A DNA stretch of 30,495 nucleotides from DASZGI01 sp035938995 (lineage in GTDB: Bacteria > Actinomycetota > Actinomycetes > Streptomycetales > Catenulisporaceae). The stretch is taken from positions 1-30,495 of the forward strand of contig NZ_DASZGI010000174.1 in the NCBI RefSeq assembly GCF_035938995.1. Direction: 5' to 3'. Of this stretch, positions 15,190-23,167 are shown piece after piece (positions within the stretch are counted from its first letter, which is position 1; each line of letters starts with the position of its first letter). The notes beneath the pieces were generated by a model. That model made no database searches, was not told the DNA's origin, and worked only from the letters and a program-made list of their open reading frames with translations. Made by a program: the position numbers and the translations under genes.

Positions 15190-16830
15190 GTGACCGCGAC
15201 GCTCGTCGCCAAAGACCTGGCCGCCGGACACGGCGACCGGGCCCTGTTCGCGCACCTGGACCTCGTCGTGGGCCCGCAGGACGTGTTGGGCGTGGTCGGG
15301 GCCAACGGCGCGGGGAAGTCGACGCTGCTGCGCATCCTGGCCGGGATGCTCAAGCCGGAAGAGGGCTCGATCCAGCTGAGCCCGCCCACCGCGACCGTCG
15401 GGCACCTGCCGCAGGAGCCGCACCGCCGCCCTCGGGAGACCGTCCGCGCCTTCCTCGAGCGCCGCACCGGGGTCGCCGACGCCCAGCGCGAGCTGGACAT
15501 GGGCACGCAGGCTCTCGTGGACGGCACCGCCGGAGCCGACGACGCATACGCGACGGCGCTCGAGCACTGGCTCGCACTCGGGGGCGCCGACCTGGCCGAG
15601 CGGTCCGAGCAGGTCGCCGCGGAACTCGGCCTCGCGGTGGATCTGGACCAGCCGATGACGTCGCTGTCCGGCGGCCAGGCCGCGCGCGCCGGACTCGCCT
15701 CGCTGCTGCTGAGCCGGTACGACCTGTTCCTGCTCGACGAGCCGACGAACGACCTCGACCTGGACGGCCTGGACCGGCTCGAGTCCTTCGTCACCGGGCT
15801 GCGCGCGGGCACGGTGGTGGTCAGCCACGACCGGGAGTTCCTGACCCGGACGGTCACCCGGGTCCTCGAACTCGACCTCGCCCAGCACCAGGTGAACACG
15901 TATGGCGGCGGCTACGCGTCCTACCTGGAGGAGCGGGAGGTGGCCCGCCGCCACGCCCGCGCGGACTACGAGGAGTTCGCCGACACGAAGGCGGCCCTCG
16001 AGTCCAGGGCCCGCACCCAGCGCGCCTGGATGGAACACGGCGTGCGCAACGCCCGGCGCAAGTCCACCGACAACGACAAGATCGGGCGCAAGTTCCGCGC
16101 CGAGACCACGGAGAAGCAGGCGGCGAAGGCCCGGCAGACGGAGCGGCTGATCGAGCGGCTGGACGTCGTCGAGGAGCCGCGCAAGGAGTGGGAACTGCGG
16201 ATGTCCATCGCCGCCGCCCCGCGGGCCGGAGCGGTCGTGGCGACGATGCGCGGGGCGGTCGTGCGGCGCGGCGGGTTCGTCCTCGGGCCGGTGGACCTGG
16301 AGATCGGCTGGGCCGACCGGGTGGCGATCACCGGCCCGAACGGCGGCGGGAAGACGACGCTGCTCGGCGCCCTGCTCGGGCGGATGCCCCTGGACGCCGG
16401 GAACGCGGCACTGGGCCCCGGCGTCGTGGTCGGCGAGGTCGACCAGGCGCGCGGGCTTTTCGTGGGGGACCAGGCCCTGCTGGAGGCGTTCCGCGAGCAG
16501 GTGCCGGACCTGTCGCCGGCCGACTGCCGCACACTGCTGGCGAAGTTCGGTCTAAAGGCCGATCAAGTGCTGCGCTCCGCGGCGACGCTCTCGCCCGGCG
16601 AGCGCACCCGGGCGGCGCTGGCGCTGCTCCAGGCCCGCGGCGTCAACCTGCTGGTGCTGGACGAGCCGACGAACCATCTGGACCTGCCGGCGATCGAGCA
16701 GCTCGAGTCGGCGCTCGACTCCTACAACGGCACGCTGCTCCTGGTCACGCACGACCGACGCATGCTCGAAGCGGTCCAGGTCACCCGGCGTCTGGAGGTG
16801 GCGGCCGGAAGGGTCGTCGAGCACGAATAA
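15190..16830 (+). CDS. ABC-F family ATPase (ribosome-associated)
   Basis: 546 residues from a GTG at 15190; CGAGG lies about 6 bases upstream. The frame is open upstream but lacks coding character. Two ABC domains lie in one chain with no membrane segments. The first Walker A is GANGAGKS (37-44), with signature LSGGQ (about 159) and Walker B LLDEPTN (about 182). The second Walker A is GPNGGGKT (about 382), with signature LSPGE (about 467) and Walker B LVLDEPTN (about 489). H-loop histidines are in VVSHDRE and LVTHDRR. The linker between domains is charged and helical (RKSTDNDKIGRKFRAETTEK), as in ABC-F proteins that enter the ribosomal E site. The family includes EttA-like translation factors and antibiotic target-protection proteins; which applies here is not clear. 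Confidence 0.9.
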   Translation: MTATLVAKDLAAGHGDRALFAHLDLVVGPQDVLGVVGANGAGKSTLLRILAGMLKPEEGSIQLSPPTATVGHLPQEPHRRPRETVRAFLERRTGVADAQRELDMGTQALVDGTAGADDAYATALEHWLALGGADLAERSEQVAAELGLAVDLDQPMTSLSGGQAARAGLASLLLSRYDLFLLDEPTNDLDLDGLDRLESFVTGLRAGTVVVSHDREFLTRTVTRVLELDLAQHQVNTYGGGYASYLEEREVARRHARADYEEFADTKAALESRARTQRAWMEHGVRNARRKSTDNDKIGRKFRAETTEKQAAKARQTERLIERLDVVEEPRKEWELRMSIAAAPRAGAVVATMRGAVVRRGGFVLGPVDLEIGWADRVAITGPNGGGKTTLLGALLGRMPLDAGNAALGPGVVVGEVDQARGLFVGDQALLEAFREQVPDLSPADCRTLLAKFGLKADQVLRSAATLSPGERTRAALALLQARGVNLLVLDEPTNHLDLPAIEQLESALDSYNGTLLLVTHDRRMLEAVQVTRRLEVAAGRVVEHE

Positions 16831-16850
16831 GGCTCGACCTCGAAGAACGA

Positions 16851-16880
16851 TGAAGCGGTGTGAAGCGACGTGAAGCGTCG
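16851..16880. repeat. Three tandem 10-base repeats (TGAAGCGNNG)
   Basis: TGAAGCGGTG, TGAAGCGACG and TGAAGCGTCG follow one another directly, starting 20 bases after the ABC-F stop. The third copy runs into the left arm of the long hairpin that follows. Confidence 0.7.
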
Positions 16881-16974
16881 CTGGCCGGGGCGGCGGCGAA
16901 AGAGCTCGCGGCGGGGGCGCCTTTCTCCCCGCCGCGAGCTCTACAGCCGCCCTGAAGCCCCGGTCAGCGACGCT
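16874..16974 (+). terminator. Long composite hairpin, about 40 paired bases
   Basis: The outer arms 16874-16891 and 16957-16974 pair over 18 bases with one G-T. The middle arms GGCGGC (16892-16897) and GCCGCC (16946-16951) pair next. The inner arms 16901-16916 and 16927-16942 pair perfectly over 16 bases around a 10-base loop. It lies just after the ABC-F gene and can act as a terminator, but it is much larger than the other hairpins of the window. Confidence 0.7.
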
Positions 16975-17017
16975 GAACAATCAAACACAGTGAACAATCA
17001 AGCACAGCGAAGGAAGT

Positions 17018-17047
17018 GCCCCGGTTCCGGGGGGTGGGAACCGGGGC
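17018..17047. terminator. 11-bp hairpin
   Basis: GCCCCGGTTCC (17018-17028) pairs exactly with 17037-17047 around an 8-base G-rich loop. It is the second of four hairpins in a row. Confidence 0.6.
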
Positions 17048-17048
17048 G

Positions 17049-17074
17049 ACCGAGGGGAAACCGTCACCCTCGGT
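17049..17074. terminator. 8-bp hairpin
   Basis: ACCGAGGG (17049-17056) pairs with CCCTCGGT (17067-17074) around a 10-base loop, one base after the previous hairpin. Confidence 0.55.
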
Positions 17075-17080
17075 GGGGTG

Positions 17081-17117
17081 GATCAGGCTGGGGGGAGCCT
17101 GATCGGGAGACATTTTT
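17081..17117 (+). terminator. 9-bp hairpin followed by T5, intrinsic-terminator-like
   Basis: GATCAGGCT (17081-17089) pairs with AGCCTGATC (17096-17104) around a G6 loop. TTTTT follows at 17113-17117. It is the only hairpin here with a T-run on the plus strand, so it may end a transcript made of the whole hairpin series. Confidence 0.6.
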
Positions 17118-17194
17118 GCACGCCTGGTGGTGTGAGCGCTATCAGGGGTCCGATGAACGGTAGGTCCTTGTCGCCGTAGGGCACGCCGGCGCGG

Positions 17195-18994
17195 CTACTG
17201 CCAGTTCCAGTCCTGGTTGGGCTGGCCGTTGGGGTCGCAGCCCCACAGCTGGATCGGGGTGCCGTCGGCGGTGCCCATGTTCTGGACGTCGAGGCAGAGG
17301 TTTGTCGCCCCCTGCAACTCGCTGGTGATCTCGCCGTTCCGGTGCATGATCCACTGCTGATTCGGTTGCTGCCGACCGCCGGAGCAGGCCCAGATCTGCA
17401 CCAGGGTGCCGTTCGAGGTGCCGTAGGCGGTGTCGTCGAGACAGTACTGCCCGCCGTCCTGCGTCAGTTCGCCGTTGCGGTCGTAGTTCCAGACCTCGCC
17501 GGCGCTGCCGTCGCAGGTGGCCAGCACTACCTTCGTGCCGCTGGCGAACTGGTCTCCCGGCGTGTCGAGGCACTTGCCGGACTGGGCGCTGACGAGTACC
17601 GGTCCGTTGAACGTGGGAGGCCGACCCGGGGGCGGCTGCGGCACGGAGGTGGACGTCGTCGGTGGCGCCGTGGACGGCGCCGGAGGCTGTCCGGCGCTTG
17701 TGGACGTGGGCCCGGACGCGGGCGCTGAACTGGAACCGGCCGAGGCGTCAGGGCTCGCACTGACCGAGGGCGTCGCGGAGAGCGAAGGCGAGGCGGAGCC
17801 GGAGCCCGAAGCTCCCGCGGTGCCCGGCAACTGCACGACGCGCGCGGGCTCGGTCTGCCCGACGCCCAGCACGGTGGAGTTCGGGCTCTGATTGCCGCCG
17901 GTTCCGGCGATCGCGAGCGTGATCCCGGCGACGACGCCGACGACGGCCGCCGTCACCTCCGCGATCCGGGCTATCCGGCGCCTGCGCGCGGCCCGCGCGG
18001 TCCGTGTCTCGTGGGCGGCAGCGGCGGCGGCCTGCGCGGCAGTCAACGCGAGGGGCGCGGCCAGGGCGATCGCCATCGTGTCGCCCGCGCGCCGAGCGGC
18101 GTCCGAGAGCTGCGGCACGCCCTCCGCGGCGAACATCGGCCCGGTCTCCGCTCCGGCGGCCGTCGGCTCGGTCTCGATCAGCCCGGCGATGTCGCGCAGC
18201 AGCCCGGCCAGTTCCGCCGCCGCGGGCCGCGACTCCGGCCGCTTCTCCAGGCAGGCCGCGAGCGGCGGCCACAGCAGTTCAGGCAATCCGGGGATCCACG
18301 GCGGCCGGACGTCGCGGTGCAGGTCGGCCACGGTCTCGGGCTGATCGGCGGTGAACGGCGGGCGGCCGGCCAACGTCTCGTAGAGCAGGATTCCGAGCGC
18401 GTACACGTCCCCGGCCGGGGTTCCCGGGTCGCCGGCGGCGAGTTCGGGGGCGAGGTACTCGGGCGGCGGAAGCTCGCCCGCGACGGCCGGATCGGCGGCG
18501 GCGACCACCAGCGCGGTGCCGAAGTCGGTGAGCCGCGCCGCGTACAGGCCGTTCTCGCCCGGCTCGCACAGCACGTTCGCGGGCTTGAGGTCGCCGTGCG
18601 CGACGCCGATCGCGTGCGCCGCCGCCAGCCCGTCGGCCAGCTGGGCGGCCATCAGCGCCGCCTGCACCGGCTGCGGACGGCCCTTGGTGGCGACCAGGAC
18701 GCGCAGGTCCCCGCCGGGCACCAGCCGCATCGCCAGCGCGATCCGCCCTTCGAGGGCGACCACCTCGTCGGCCGCGACGATGTGCGGATGGGCCAGCCGG
18801 GCCACCGCGCCGAGCAGCGCGTAGAACGCGGAGACCGCCTCGTTGTCGCCGGTCAGCCCCGGTTCGAGCACCTTGACCGCGTGCTCGGCGCCGTTGCGCA
18901 GGTCGCGCCCGTACCAGACGGCGCCGCAGGGGCCCGTGCCGATTTCGTGAAAGAGCTCGTAGCGGTCGCCGATCCGCCATTGGGCACGGGACAT
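17195..18994 (-). CDS. Membrane Ser/Thr protein kinase with C-terminal ricin-type lectin domain
   Basis: 599 residues from the ATG at 18994; an in-frame ATG at 19009 is an alternative. The kinase domain is about 10-270: glycine loop IGTGPCGAVWYG, Lys41, catalytic loop H134-G-D136-L-K-P-A-N140, DFG 157-159, APE 182-184. The usual HRD arginine is glycine, so it is a non-RD kinase. One membrane helix lies at about 347-365. A Ser/Pro/Thr-rich extracellular linker follows to about 460, then a ricin B-like beta-trefoil (465-599) with CLD strands and QxW-type turns (NQQW, NQDW). The lectin takes the place of the PASTA domains of PknB, so an extracellular glycan may be the signal. The target is unknown. 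No neighbour suggests a partner. Confidence 0.9.
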   Translation of the reverse strand: MSRAQWRIGDRYELFHEIGTGPCGAVWYGRDLRNGAEHAVKVLEPGLTGDNEAVSAFYALLGAVARLAHPHIVAADEVVALEGRIALAMRLVPGGDLRVLVATKGRPQPVQAALMAAQLADGLAAAHAIGVAHGDLKPANVLCEPGENGLYAARLTDFGTALVVAAADPAVAGELPPPEYLAPELAAGDPGTPAGDVYALGILLYETLAGRPPFTADQPETVADLHRDVRPPWIPGLPELLWPPLAACLEKRPESRPAAAELAGLLRDIAGLIETEPTAAGAETGPMFAAEGVPQLSDAARRAGDTMAIALAAPLALTAAQAAAAAAHETRTARAARRRRIARIAEVTAAVVGVVAGITLAIAGTGGNQSPNSTVLGVGQTEPARVVQLPGTAGASGSGSASPSLSATPSVSASPDASAGSSSAPASGPTSTSAGQPPAPSTAPPTTSTSVPQPPPGRPPTFNGPVLVSAQSGKCLDTPGDQFASGTKVVLATCDGSAGEVWNYDRNGELTQDGGQYCLDDTAYGTSNGTLVQIWACSGGRQQPNQQWIMHRNGEITSELQGATNLCLDVQNMGTADGTPIQLWGCDPNGQPNQDWNWQ

Positions 18995-19009
18995 GGGCCG
19001 ACTCAGCAT

Positions 19010-19347
19010 CCTTCCATCACGGGGTGAAGCGTGGAGCATTCTATGGAGGGAGGTAAGCGGATGTGAACCGCCGTTCGGAATCGTTACCGAACAGAGTGCG
19101 GGATTGTCGAGTGGTGGGTGAACCGGGGGTACCACCGGCGCCTAAAGCAGCACTCGATAATGCGCGTTCGACGGCTCGGCGCCGGAAATTCGCCCGCCCG
19201 TGCGGCTGGTGTTCACGTATGCGTACGGTGTGAATCAGGGTTCCCGGTAAACCGTGCAATCCGGGGCGCGGTTGATTGGGCGCCACACCTGATTCGAGGC
19301 CGTGTCAGATTCACCGTTCTGTGCGAGCCGACCTGCTGAATTCGGGC
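19010..19347. promoter_or_regulatory. Intergenic region upstream of the kinase
   Basis: 338 bases with lower GC than the genes and no credible ORF. It should hold the kinase promoter. The inverted repeat GTTCGG (19073-19078) / CCGAAC (19087-19092) lies about 80 bases upstream of the kinase start and is the best operator candidate. The rest shows nothing I can name. Confidence 0.4.
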
Positions 19348-19857
19348 TCAGTCTGCCTCGTCGCCGTCCTCGAGCGCGACCGGACGCCCGTTGTGCTTCG
19401 TCGGGCGGCGGGTGCGGACGGCTGTGCGGATGCGCCAGGCCGTGTCGGTCAGGTCCTGGCGGCTGCCCTCGTGCCAGTCCCAGTGCGTGCGGGCCGTCAC
19501 GCCGATGTGCACGTGCTGCCCGACCTCGAAGACGGTCTCGGCCTGCGCCCTGCCGTCCTCACGCAGCCGCACCACCAGCCGGAACCCGGGCTCGGCCGCG
19601 AACTCGACCGCGCCGGCCTCCTGCGTGGCGAGCGCGTCGAGCCGGTCGGCGAAGCGCAGCAGCTCCTCCCACGGCACGAACCCGGTGTGCGAGCGCCAGC
19701 GGCGGTCCTCGACGATCCCGGCGACGACGATCGACTCGCCCGCGACGTCGACGTGCACATGCGCCGTCACCGGGTCGCCGGCCGGCGTCTCCACCCAGCT
19801 GCGGCCGCTGCCGGCGGCGATCGTCAGGCCGATCCCGTACCCCGGGTCGAAGAACAT
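19348..19857 (-). CDS. Conserved-looking protein of unknown function
   Basis: 169 residues from the ATG at 19857 (AGGA 7 bases upstream); a GTG directly before it is possible. The frame is open further upstream, but that part lacks a ribosome site. The chain alternates strands and turns (FFDPGYGIGLTIAAGSG, TAHVHVDVAGESIVVAG, FRLVVRLREDGRAQAETVFE, HVHIGVTARTHWDWH), suggesting a small all-beta fold with one helix (WEELLRFADRLDAL). There is no signal peptide or membrane helix. It resembles small actinobacterial DUF proteins found near lineage-specific genes, but I cannot name the family. The last 20 residues are charged and probably disordered. Confidence 0.7.
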   Translation of the reverse strand: MFFDPGYGIGLTIAAGSGRSWVETPAGDPVTAHVHVDVAGESIVVAGIVEDRRWRSHTGFVPWEELLRFADRLDALATQEAGAVEFAAEPGFRLVVRLREDGRAQAETVFEVGQHVHIGVTARTHWDWHEGSRQDLTDTAWRIRTAVRTRRPTKHNGRPVALEDGDEAD

Positions 19858-20000
19858 CACCCGTTCCTGCACATCTGGAGTATGGCCGATTCGGGGGCAC
19901 GCCGCGCCGGGCTCCACCCGCGCTCGCCCCGCGCTCTGCCGCTCCCTGGTCAACTGGACGGGGATGACCGTGTTCCGCCCCACCCCACCTGGAGTCGATC

Positions 20001-20339
20001 ATGGACTGGCTCGACGGTACCCACCTCCCGCTCGACGAGCAGCCACATCACCCGCGCGCCGCACGCCGTCCACGGCTCGCGGCGCCGAACGTCGAGAACG
20101 TCGACTTCGAGTCGATCGGCGCGCGCATCCCTGCCGCGCTGGTCGCCGCGTCGCCGACGCTCATGATGGTCGCCGCGGAGGATGTCTGCTGGCGCATCGC
20201 GCGGGACGCCCTGCGCGCGGCGCGGCCGAGCCGCCTGCGCCGGCGCGCGTACGCCGCCTGGTACGCCAAGATGCGCAGTCTGGATGAGAAGTGTGAGCGG
20301 TTGCGCATTCTCGTAGACGAGTCGCTCGCCGCTTTCTGA
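20001..20339 (+). CDS. Small basic protein of unknown function
   Basis: 112 residues from the ATG at 20001 with GGAG 7-8 bases upstream. Third-position GC is high throughout, which supports coding. The N-terminal 30 residues are polar and rich in His, Pro and Arg. The rest is predicted helical (IGARIPAALVAASPTL, AWYAKMRSLDEKCERLRILVDESL) with an arginine cluster (RAARPSRLRRRAYAAW). No known motif was seen. It is divergent from the gene at 19348-19857, with 143 bases between start codons. Confidence 0.6.
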   Translation: MDWLDGTHLPLDEQPHHPRAARRPRLAAPNVENVDFESIGARIPAALVAASPTLMMVAAEDVCWRIARDALRAARPSRLRRRAYAAWYAKMRSLDEKCERLRILVDESLAAF

Positions 20340-20363
20340 ACCCGAACGCTTCCGGCTCGGCGC

Positions 20364-20795
20364 TCAGACCACCGCGAGCGCGTCGATCTCGACGAGCATG
20401 CTCTCGTTCGGCAGTCCCACGAACACGGTGGTGCGGCACGGCAGCACCCCGTCCGCGGAGTGCTCGCGGAGGAACTCGCCGTACGCCTCGTTCATCGCGG
20501 CGAAGTCGTCGCGGGTGGTCAGGTAGACCCGGAACATGATGACGTCGTTCACGGTGGCGCCGCCCGCCTCCAGCACCGCCCTCACGTTCTCGAGGGTGCG
20601 CCGGGTCTGCGCCCGCACGTCTCCCGGGTGGACGTACGCCCCGGTCGCAGGGTCCTGCGGTCCCTGGCCGGAGACCTGAAGCAGCGGCCCCTTGCGCACC
20701 CCTTGCGAGAAGACCCAGGCGGGCGCGGGCGCGCCACTTGTGCGGATCTCGGTCTTGTCGGACCCAGCCTTCTCGGACCCAGCCTTTTCTGACAC
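20364..20795 (-). CDS. RidA/YjgF-family reactive imine deaminase
   Basis: 143 residues from the GTG at 20795, chosen because AGGAG lies 8-9 bases upstream (20804-20808). The in-frame ATG at 20828 has no ribosome site and overlaps an inverted repeat. The first 15 residues (VSEKAGSEKAGSDKTE) are a tandem-repeat extension. The RidA fold follows with the conserved CRTTVFVGLP (the Arg that binds the carboxylate) and VEIDALAVV (the acidic end strand). RidA proteins hydrolyse 2-aminoacrylate and other imines made by PLP enzymes or amino-acid oxidases, releasing ammonia. The divergent D-aminoacylase suggests that imines from D-amino acids are the substrate. Subfamily is uncertain. Confidence 0.85.
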   Translation of the reverse strand: MSEKAGSEKAGSDKTEIRTSGAPAPAWVFSQGVRKGPLLQVSGQGPQDPATGAYVHPGDVRAQTRRTLENVRAVLEAGGATVNDVIMFRVYLTTRDDFAAMNEAYGEFLREHSADGVLPCRTTVFVGLPNESMLVEIDALAVV

Positions 20796-20824
20796 CGCGG
20801 CCGTCTCCTGAATCTGATCGCTGG

Positions 20825-20876
20825 GCATGATCGGACGTTGACCGTCCGGCGGCCCCGATGCTAGAACCGATCATGC
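20825..20876. promoter_or_regulatory. Overlapping divergent promoters with a 10-base inverted repeat
   Basis: GCATGATCGG (20825-20834) and CCGATCATGC (20867-20876) are exact inverted copies whose starts are 42 bases apart. Between them lies CGGACG-TTGAC-CGTCCG (20832-20848). Plus-strand hexamers are TTGACC (20838-20843) and TAGAAC (20862-20867), 18 bases apart. Minus-strand hexamers are TTGCGC (20887-20882) and TAGCAT (20863-20858), 18 bases apart. The repeats flank both promoters, so one regulator could control ridA and the deacylase together. Confidence 0.55.
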
Positions 20877-20940
20877 GGACCGCGCAACGCCCGACCCGTC
20901 GTCCGCCGCACCCCCGGCCGCGGGCTGGACGTGAGAAAAG

Positions 20941-22542
20941 ATGGCTGACCTGGTCCTGCGCGGGGCCACGGTGATCGACGGCACCGGCGCTCCGGGCGCG
21001 CGCGCCGACGTCGCCCTCGACGGTGGCCGGATCGCCGCGATCGGGCCCGGGCTCACCGGCCGCCGGGTACTCGACGCCGACGGCCTCGCCCTGTGCCCCG
21101 GCTTCATCGACATGCACGCGCACTCGGATCTGGCGCTGCTGGCCGAGCCCGCGCACGCGGCCAAGACCACTCAGGGCGTCACCTGCGAGGTGCTGGGCCA
21201 GGACGGCCTGTCCTACGCCCCGGTCGACGACGTCACACTGGAGCAGACACGGCAGGCGATCGCCGGCTGGAACGGCGACCCGCCCGGCTTCTCGTGGTCG
21301 TGGCGCGGCGTCGGCGAGTACCTGGACCGCCTCGACACCGGAATCGCGGTCAACGCGTGCTACCTCGTCCCGCAGGGCTCCGTGCGGATGCTCGCGATGG
21401 GGTGGGAGCCGCGGCCAGCCAATGCGGACGACATAAATCGTCAGCGCGCCCTGGTGGCTGAGGCAATGGAGCAGGGCGCGGTCGGCATGTCCAGCGGTCT
21501 GACCTACGCACCCGGCATGTACGCCTCTGACGACGAACTGGTCGAACTCTGCCGTGTCGTGGCCGGGTACGGCGGCTACTACTCCCCGCACCACCGTTCG
21601 TACGGTGCGGGCGCGCTCACCGCCTACGCGGAGATGATCGAGGTCTCGCGCCGCGCCGGCTGCCCGCTGCACCTCGCGCACGCCACCATGAACTTCCCCG
21701 AGAACGCCGGGCGGGCGCCGGAACTGCTCAAGCTCCTGGACCACGCGATCGCCGACGGCTGTGACATCAGCCTCGACACCTACCCCTACCTGCCCGGCTC
21801 GACCACGCTGGTCGCGCTGGTGCCGAGCTGGGCCTCCGCGGGCGGGCCCGAGGTCATCGTGCGCAGGCTGCGCGACCAGGGCGCGCTGCTGCGCATGCGG
21901 CGCGATCTCGAGCAACTCGGCTCGGACGGCTGCCACGGAGTCCCGGCGGACTGGCGCACCGTCGAGATCTCCGGTTCGCGCGATCCGCGGGCGGTCGGGC
22001 GCACGATCGCCGATCTGGCCGCCGAGCAGGGCCGGCCGCCGTTCGAGGTCTTCCGCACGCTCCTGCTCGACGACGATCTCGGCACCACGATCCTCCACCA
22101 CGTCGGCAACGAGGAGAACGTGCGCACGATCATGGGCCACCCGGCGCACACGGGCGGCAGCGACGGCATCCTCGGACCGGCGCGACCGCACCCGCGCGCG
22201 TGGGGCACCTTCCCCCGCTTCCTCGGCCGCTATGTGCGGGACGAAGGCGTGCTCGGGCTCGAAGAGTGCGTCGCGCATCTGACCGGGCGGGCTGCGCGGC
22301 GGCTGCGTCTGAGCGATCGAGGCCTGATCCGGACCGGATACCACGCCGACCTCGTGCTCTTCGATCCGGCAACGGTCCGCGACACGGCGACTTTCGAGGA
22401 CCCGTGCCGCCAGGCCGACGGCATTCCATACGTGTTCGTGAACGGCGTCGCAGTCGTCGACGGCGGGCGTCCGACCGGCGCTCTTCCCGGCCACGCGCTG
22501 CGCCGCGGCGCGGCGACCGGCCCGGTCAGCCGACGATCTTGA
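20941..22542 (+). CDS. N-acyl-D-amino-acid deacylase (amidohydrolase family)
   Basis: 533 residues from the ATG at 20941, a typical length for D-aminoacylases. Metal and active-site residues of the family are present: HxH at His59/His61 (FIDMHAHSD), Cys82 (GVTCEVLGQDG), His217/218 (YYSPHHRSYG), His247 (LHLAHATM) and the catalytic Asp408 (GGSDGIL). The C-terminal strand set (GYHADLVLFDPATV ... VFVNGVAVVDGG) closes the small beta domain. The enzyme is cytosolic and hydrolyses N-acyl-D-amino acids to the free D-amino acid and the acid; N-acyl-D-glutamate or D-aspartate specific forms cannot be excluded. It is divergent from ridA, and its last 17 bases overlap the convergent reductase gene. Confidence 0.88.
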   Translation: MADLVLRGATVIDGTGAPGARADVALDGGRIAAIGPGLTGRRVLDADGLALCPGFIDMHAHSDLALLAEPAHAAKTTQGVTCEVLGQDGLSYAPVDDVTLEQTRQAIAGWNGDPPGFSWSWRGVGEYLDRLDTGIAVNACYLVPQGSVRMLAMGWEPRPANADDINRQRALVAEAMEQGAVGMSSGLTYAPGMYASDDELVELCRVVAGYGGYYSPHHRSYGAGALTAYAEMIEVSRRAGCPLHLAHATMNFPENAGRAPELLKLLDHAIADGCDISLDTYPYLPGSTTLVALVPSWASAGGPEVIVRRLRDQGALLRMRRDLEQLGSDGCHGVPADWRTVEISGSRDPRAVGRTIADLAAEQGRPPFEVFRTLLLDDDLGTTILHHVGNEENVRTIMGHPAHTGGSDGILGPARPHPRAWGTFPRFLGRYVRDEGVLGLEECVAHLTGRAARRLRLSDRGLIRTGYHADLVLFDPATVRDTATFEDPCRQADGIPYVFVNGVAVVDGGRPTGALPGHALRRGAATGPVSRRS

Positions 22543-23167
22543 TGGCGCTGCTCCAGTTCGTGCCGAGCTGCGGTTGCAGCGTCATGTGCAGGAACTGGAA
22601 GCCCTCGAGCTCGCGGGCGCGCCGCAGCGGCCCGGCGTCGATCGGCCGCAGGCCGGCCGACTTGGCCAGCTCGGCCACCGTCTCCTTCGCCGCCGGGTCG
22701 TCGCCCGCGATGAACACGTCCAGCGGCATGCCCCCGGCGTGGCCCTCGGCGAGGTTGCCGGCGAACGTGGTGTTGAAGGCCTTGACGACGTGCGCGCGCG
22801 GCGCGGCGGCGGCGATCTGCTCGGCCGCGGAGCTGCCCGGCGGCACGACCAGCGCGTCGAAAGTGGTGAAGTCGACCGGATTGGAGAGGTCGACGACGGC
22901 GCGCCCGGCCAGCGCGTCCGCGTGCTCGGCCGCGATCCGTTCGGCCGCGTCGAACGGCACCGCGAGCACGACGACGTCCGCGGTGTCGAGCCCGGAGCGG
23001 CCTGCGGCCTGGACATCCGCGTGCGGAACGCTTCCGCGCAGATCGGTGGCGAGCTTGTCCGCCCGGTCCCGGTCGCGGTCGATGATGCGCACCGTGTGCC
23101 GCCCGAACAGCGCGCGGGTGGCGACGGCGCGGGCCATGTTCCCGGCGCCGAAGATCGTGACCTGCAT
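22526..23167 (-). CDS. NADP-binding reductase of the F420-dependent NADP oxidoreductase type
   Basis: 213 residues from the ATG at 23167, fixed by GGGAGGAAG 7 bases upstream. The Rossmann start is MQVTIFGAGNMARA (G7-x-G9-x-M-A), followed by IIDRDRDRADKLATDL. Other family segments are VVVLAVPFDAAERI, VVDLSNPVDF, HVVKAFNTTFAGNL and DVFIAGDDPAAKETVAEL, the pattern of F420-NADP oxidoreductases and related 8-hydroxy-5-deazaflavin or NADPH reductases. The C-terminus (LEGFQFLHMTLQ) also fits. Whether it uses F420 or only NADP is not decided by sequence. Its end overlaps the 3' end of the deacylase gene on the other strand by 17 bases. Confidence 0.8.
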   Translation of the reverse strand: MQVTIFGAGNMARAVATRALFGRHTVRIIDRDRDRADKLATDLRGSVPHADVQAAGRSGLDTADVVVLAVPFDAAERIAAEHADALAGRAVVDLSNPVDFTTFDALVVPPGSSAAEQIAAAAPRAHVVKAFNTTFAGNLAEGHAGGMPLDVFIAGDDPAAKETVAELAKSAGLRPIDAGPLRRARELEGFQFLHMTLQPQLGTNWSSAIKIVG

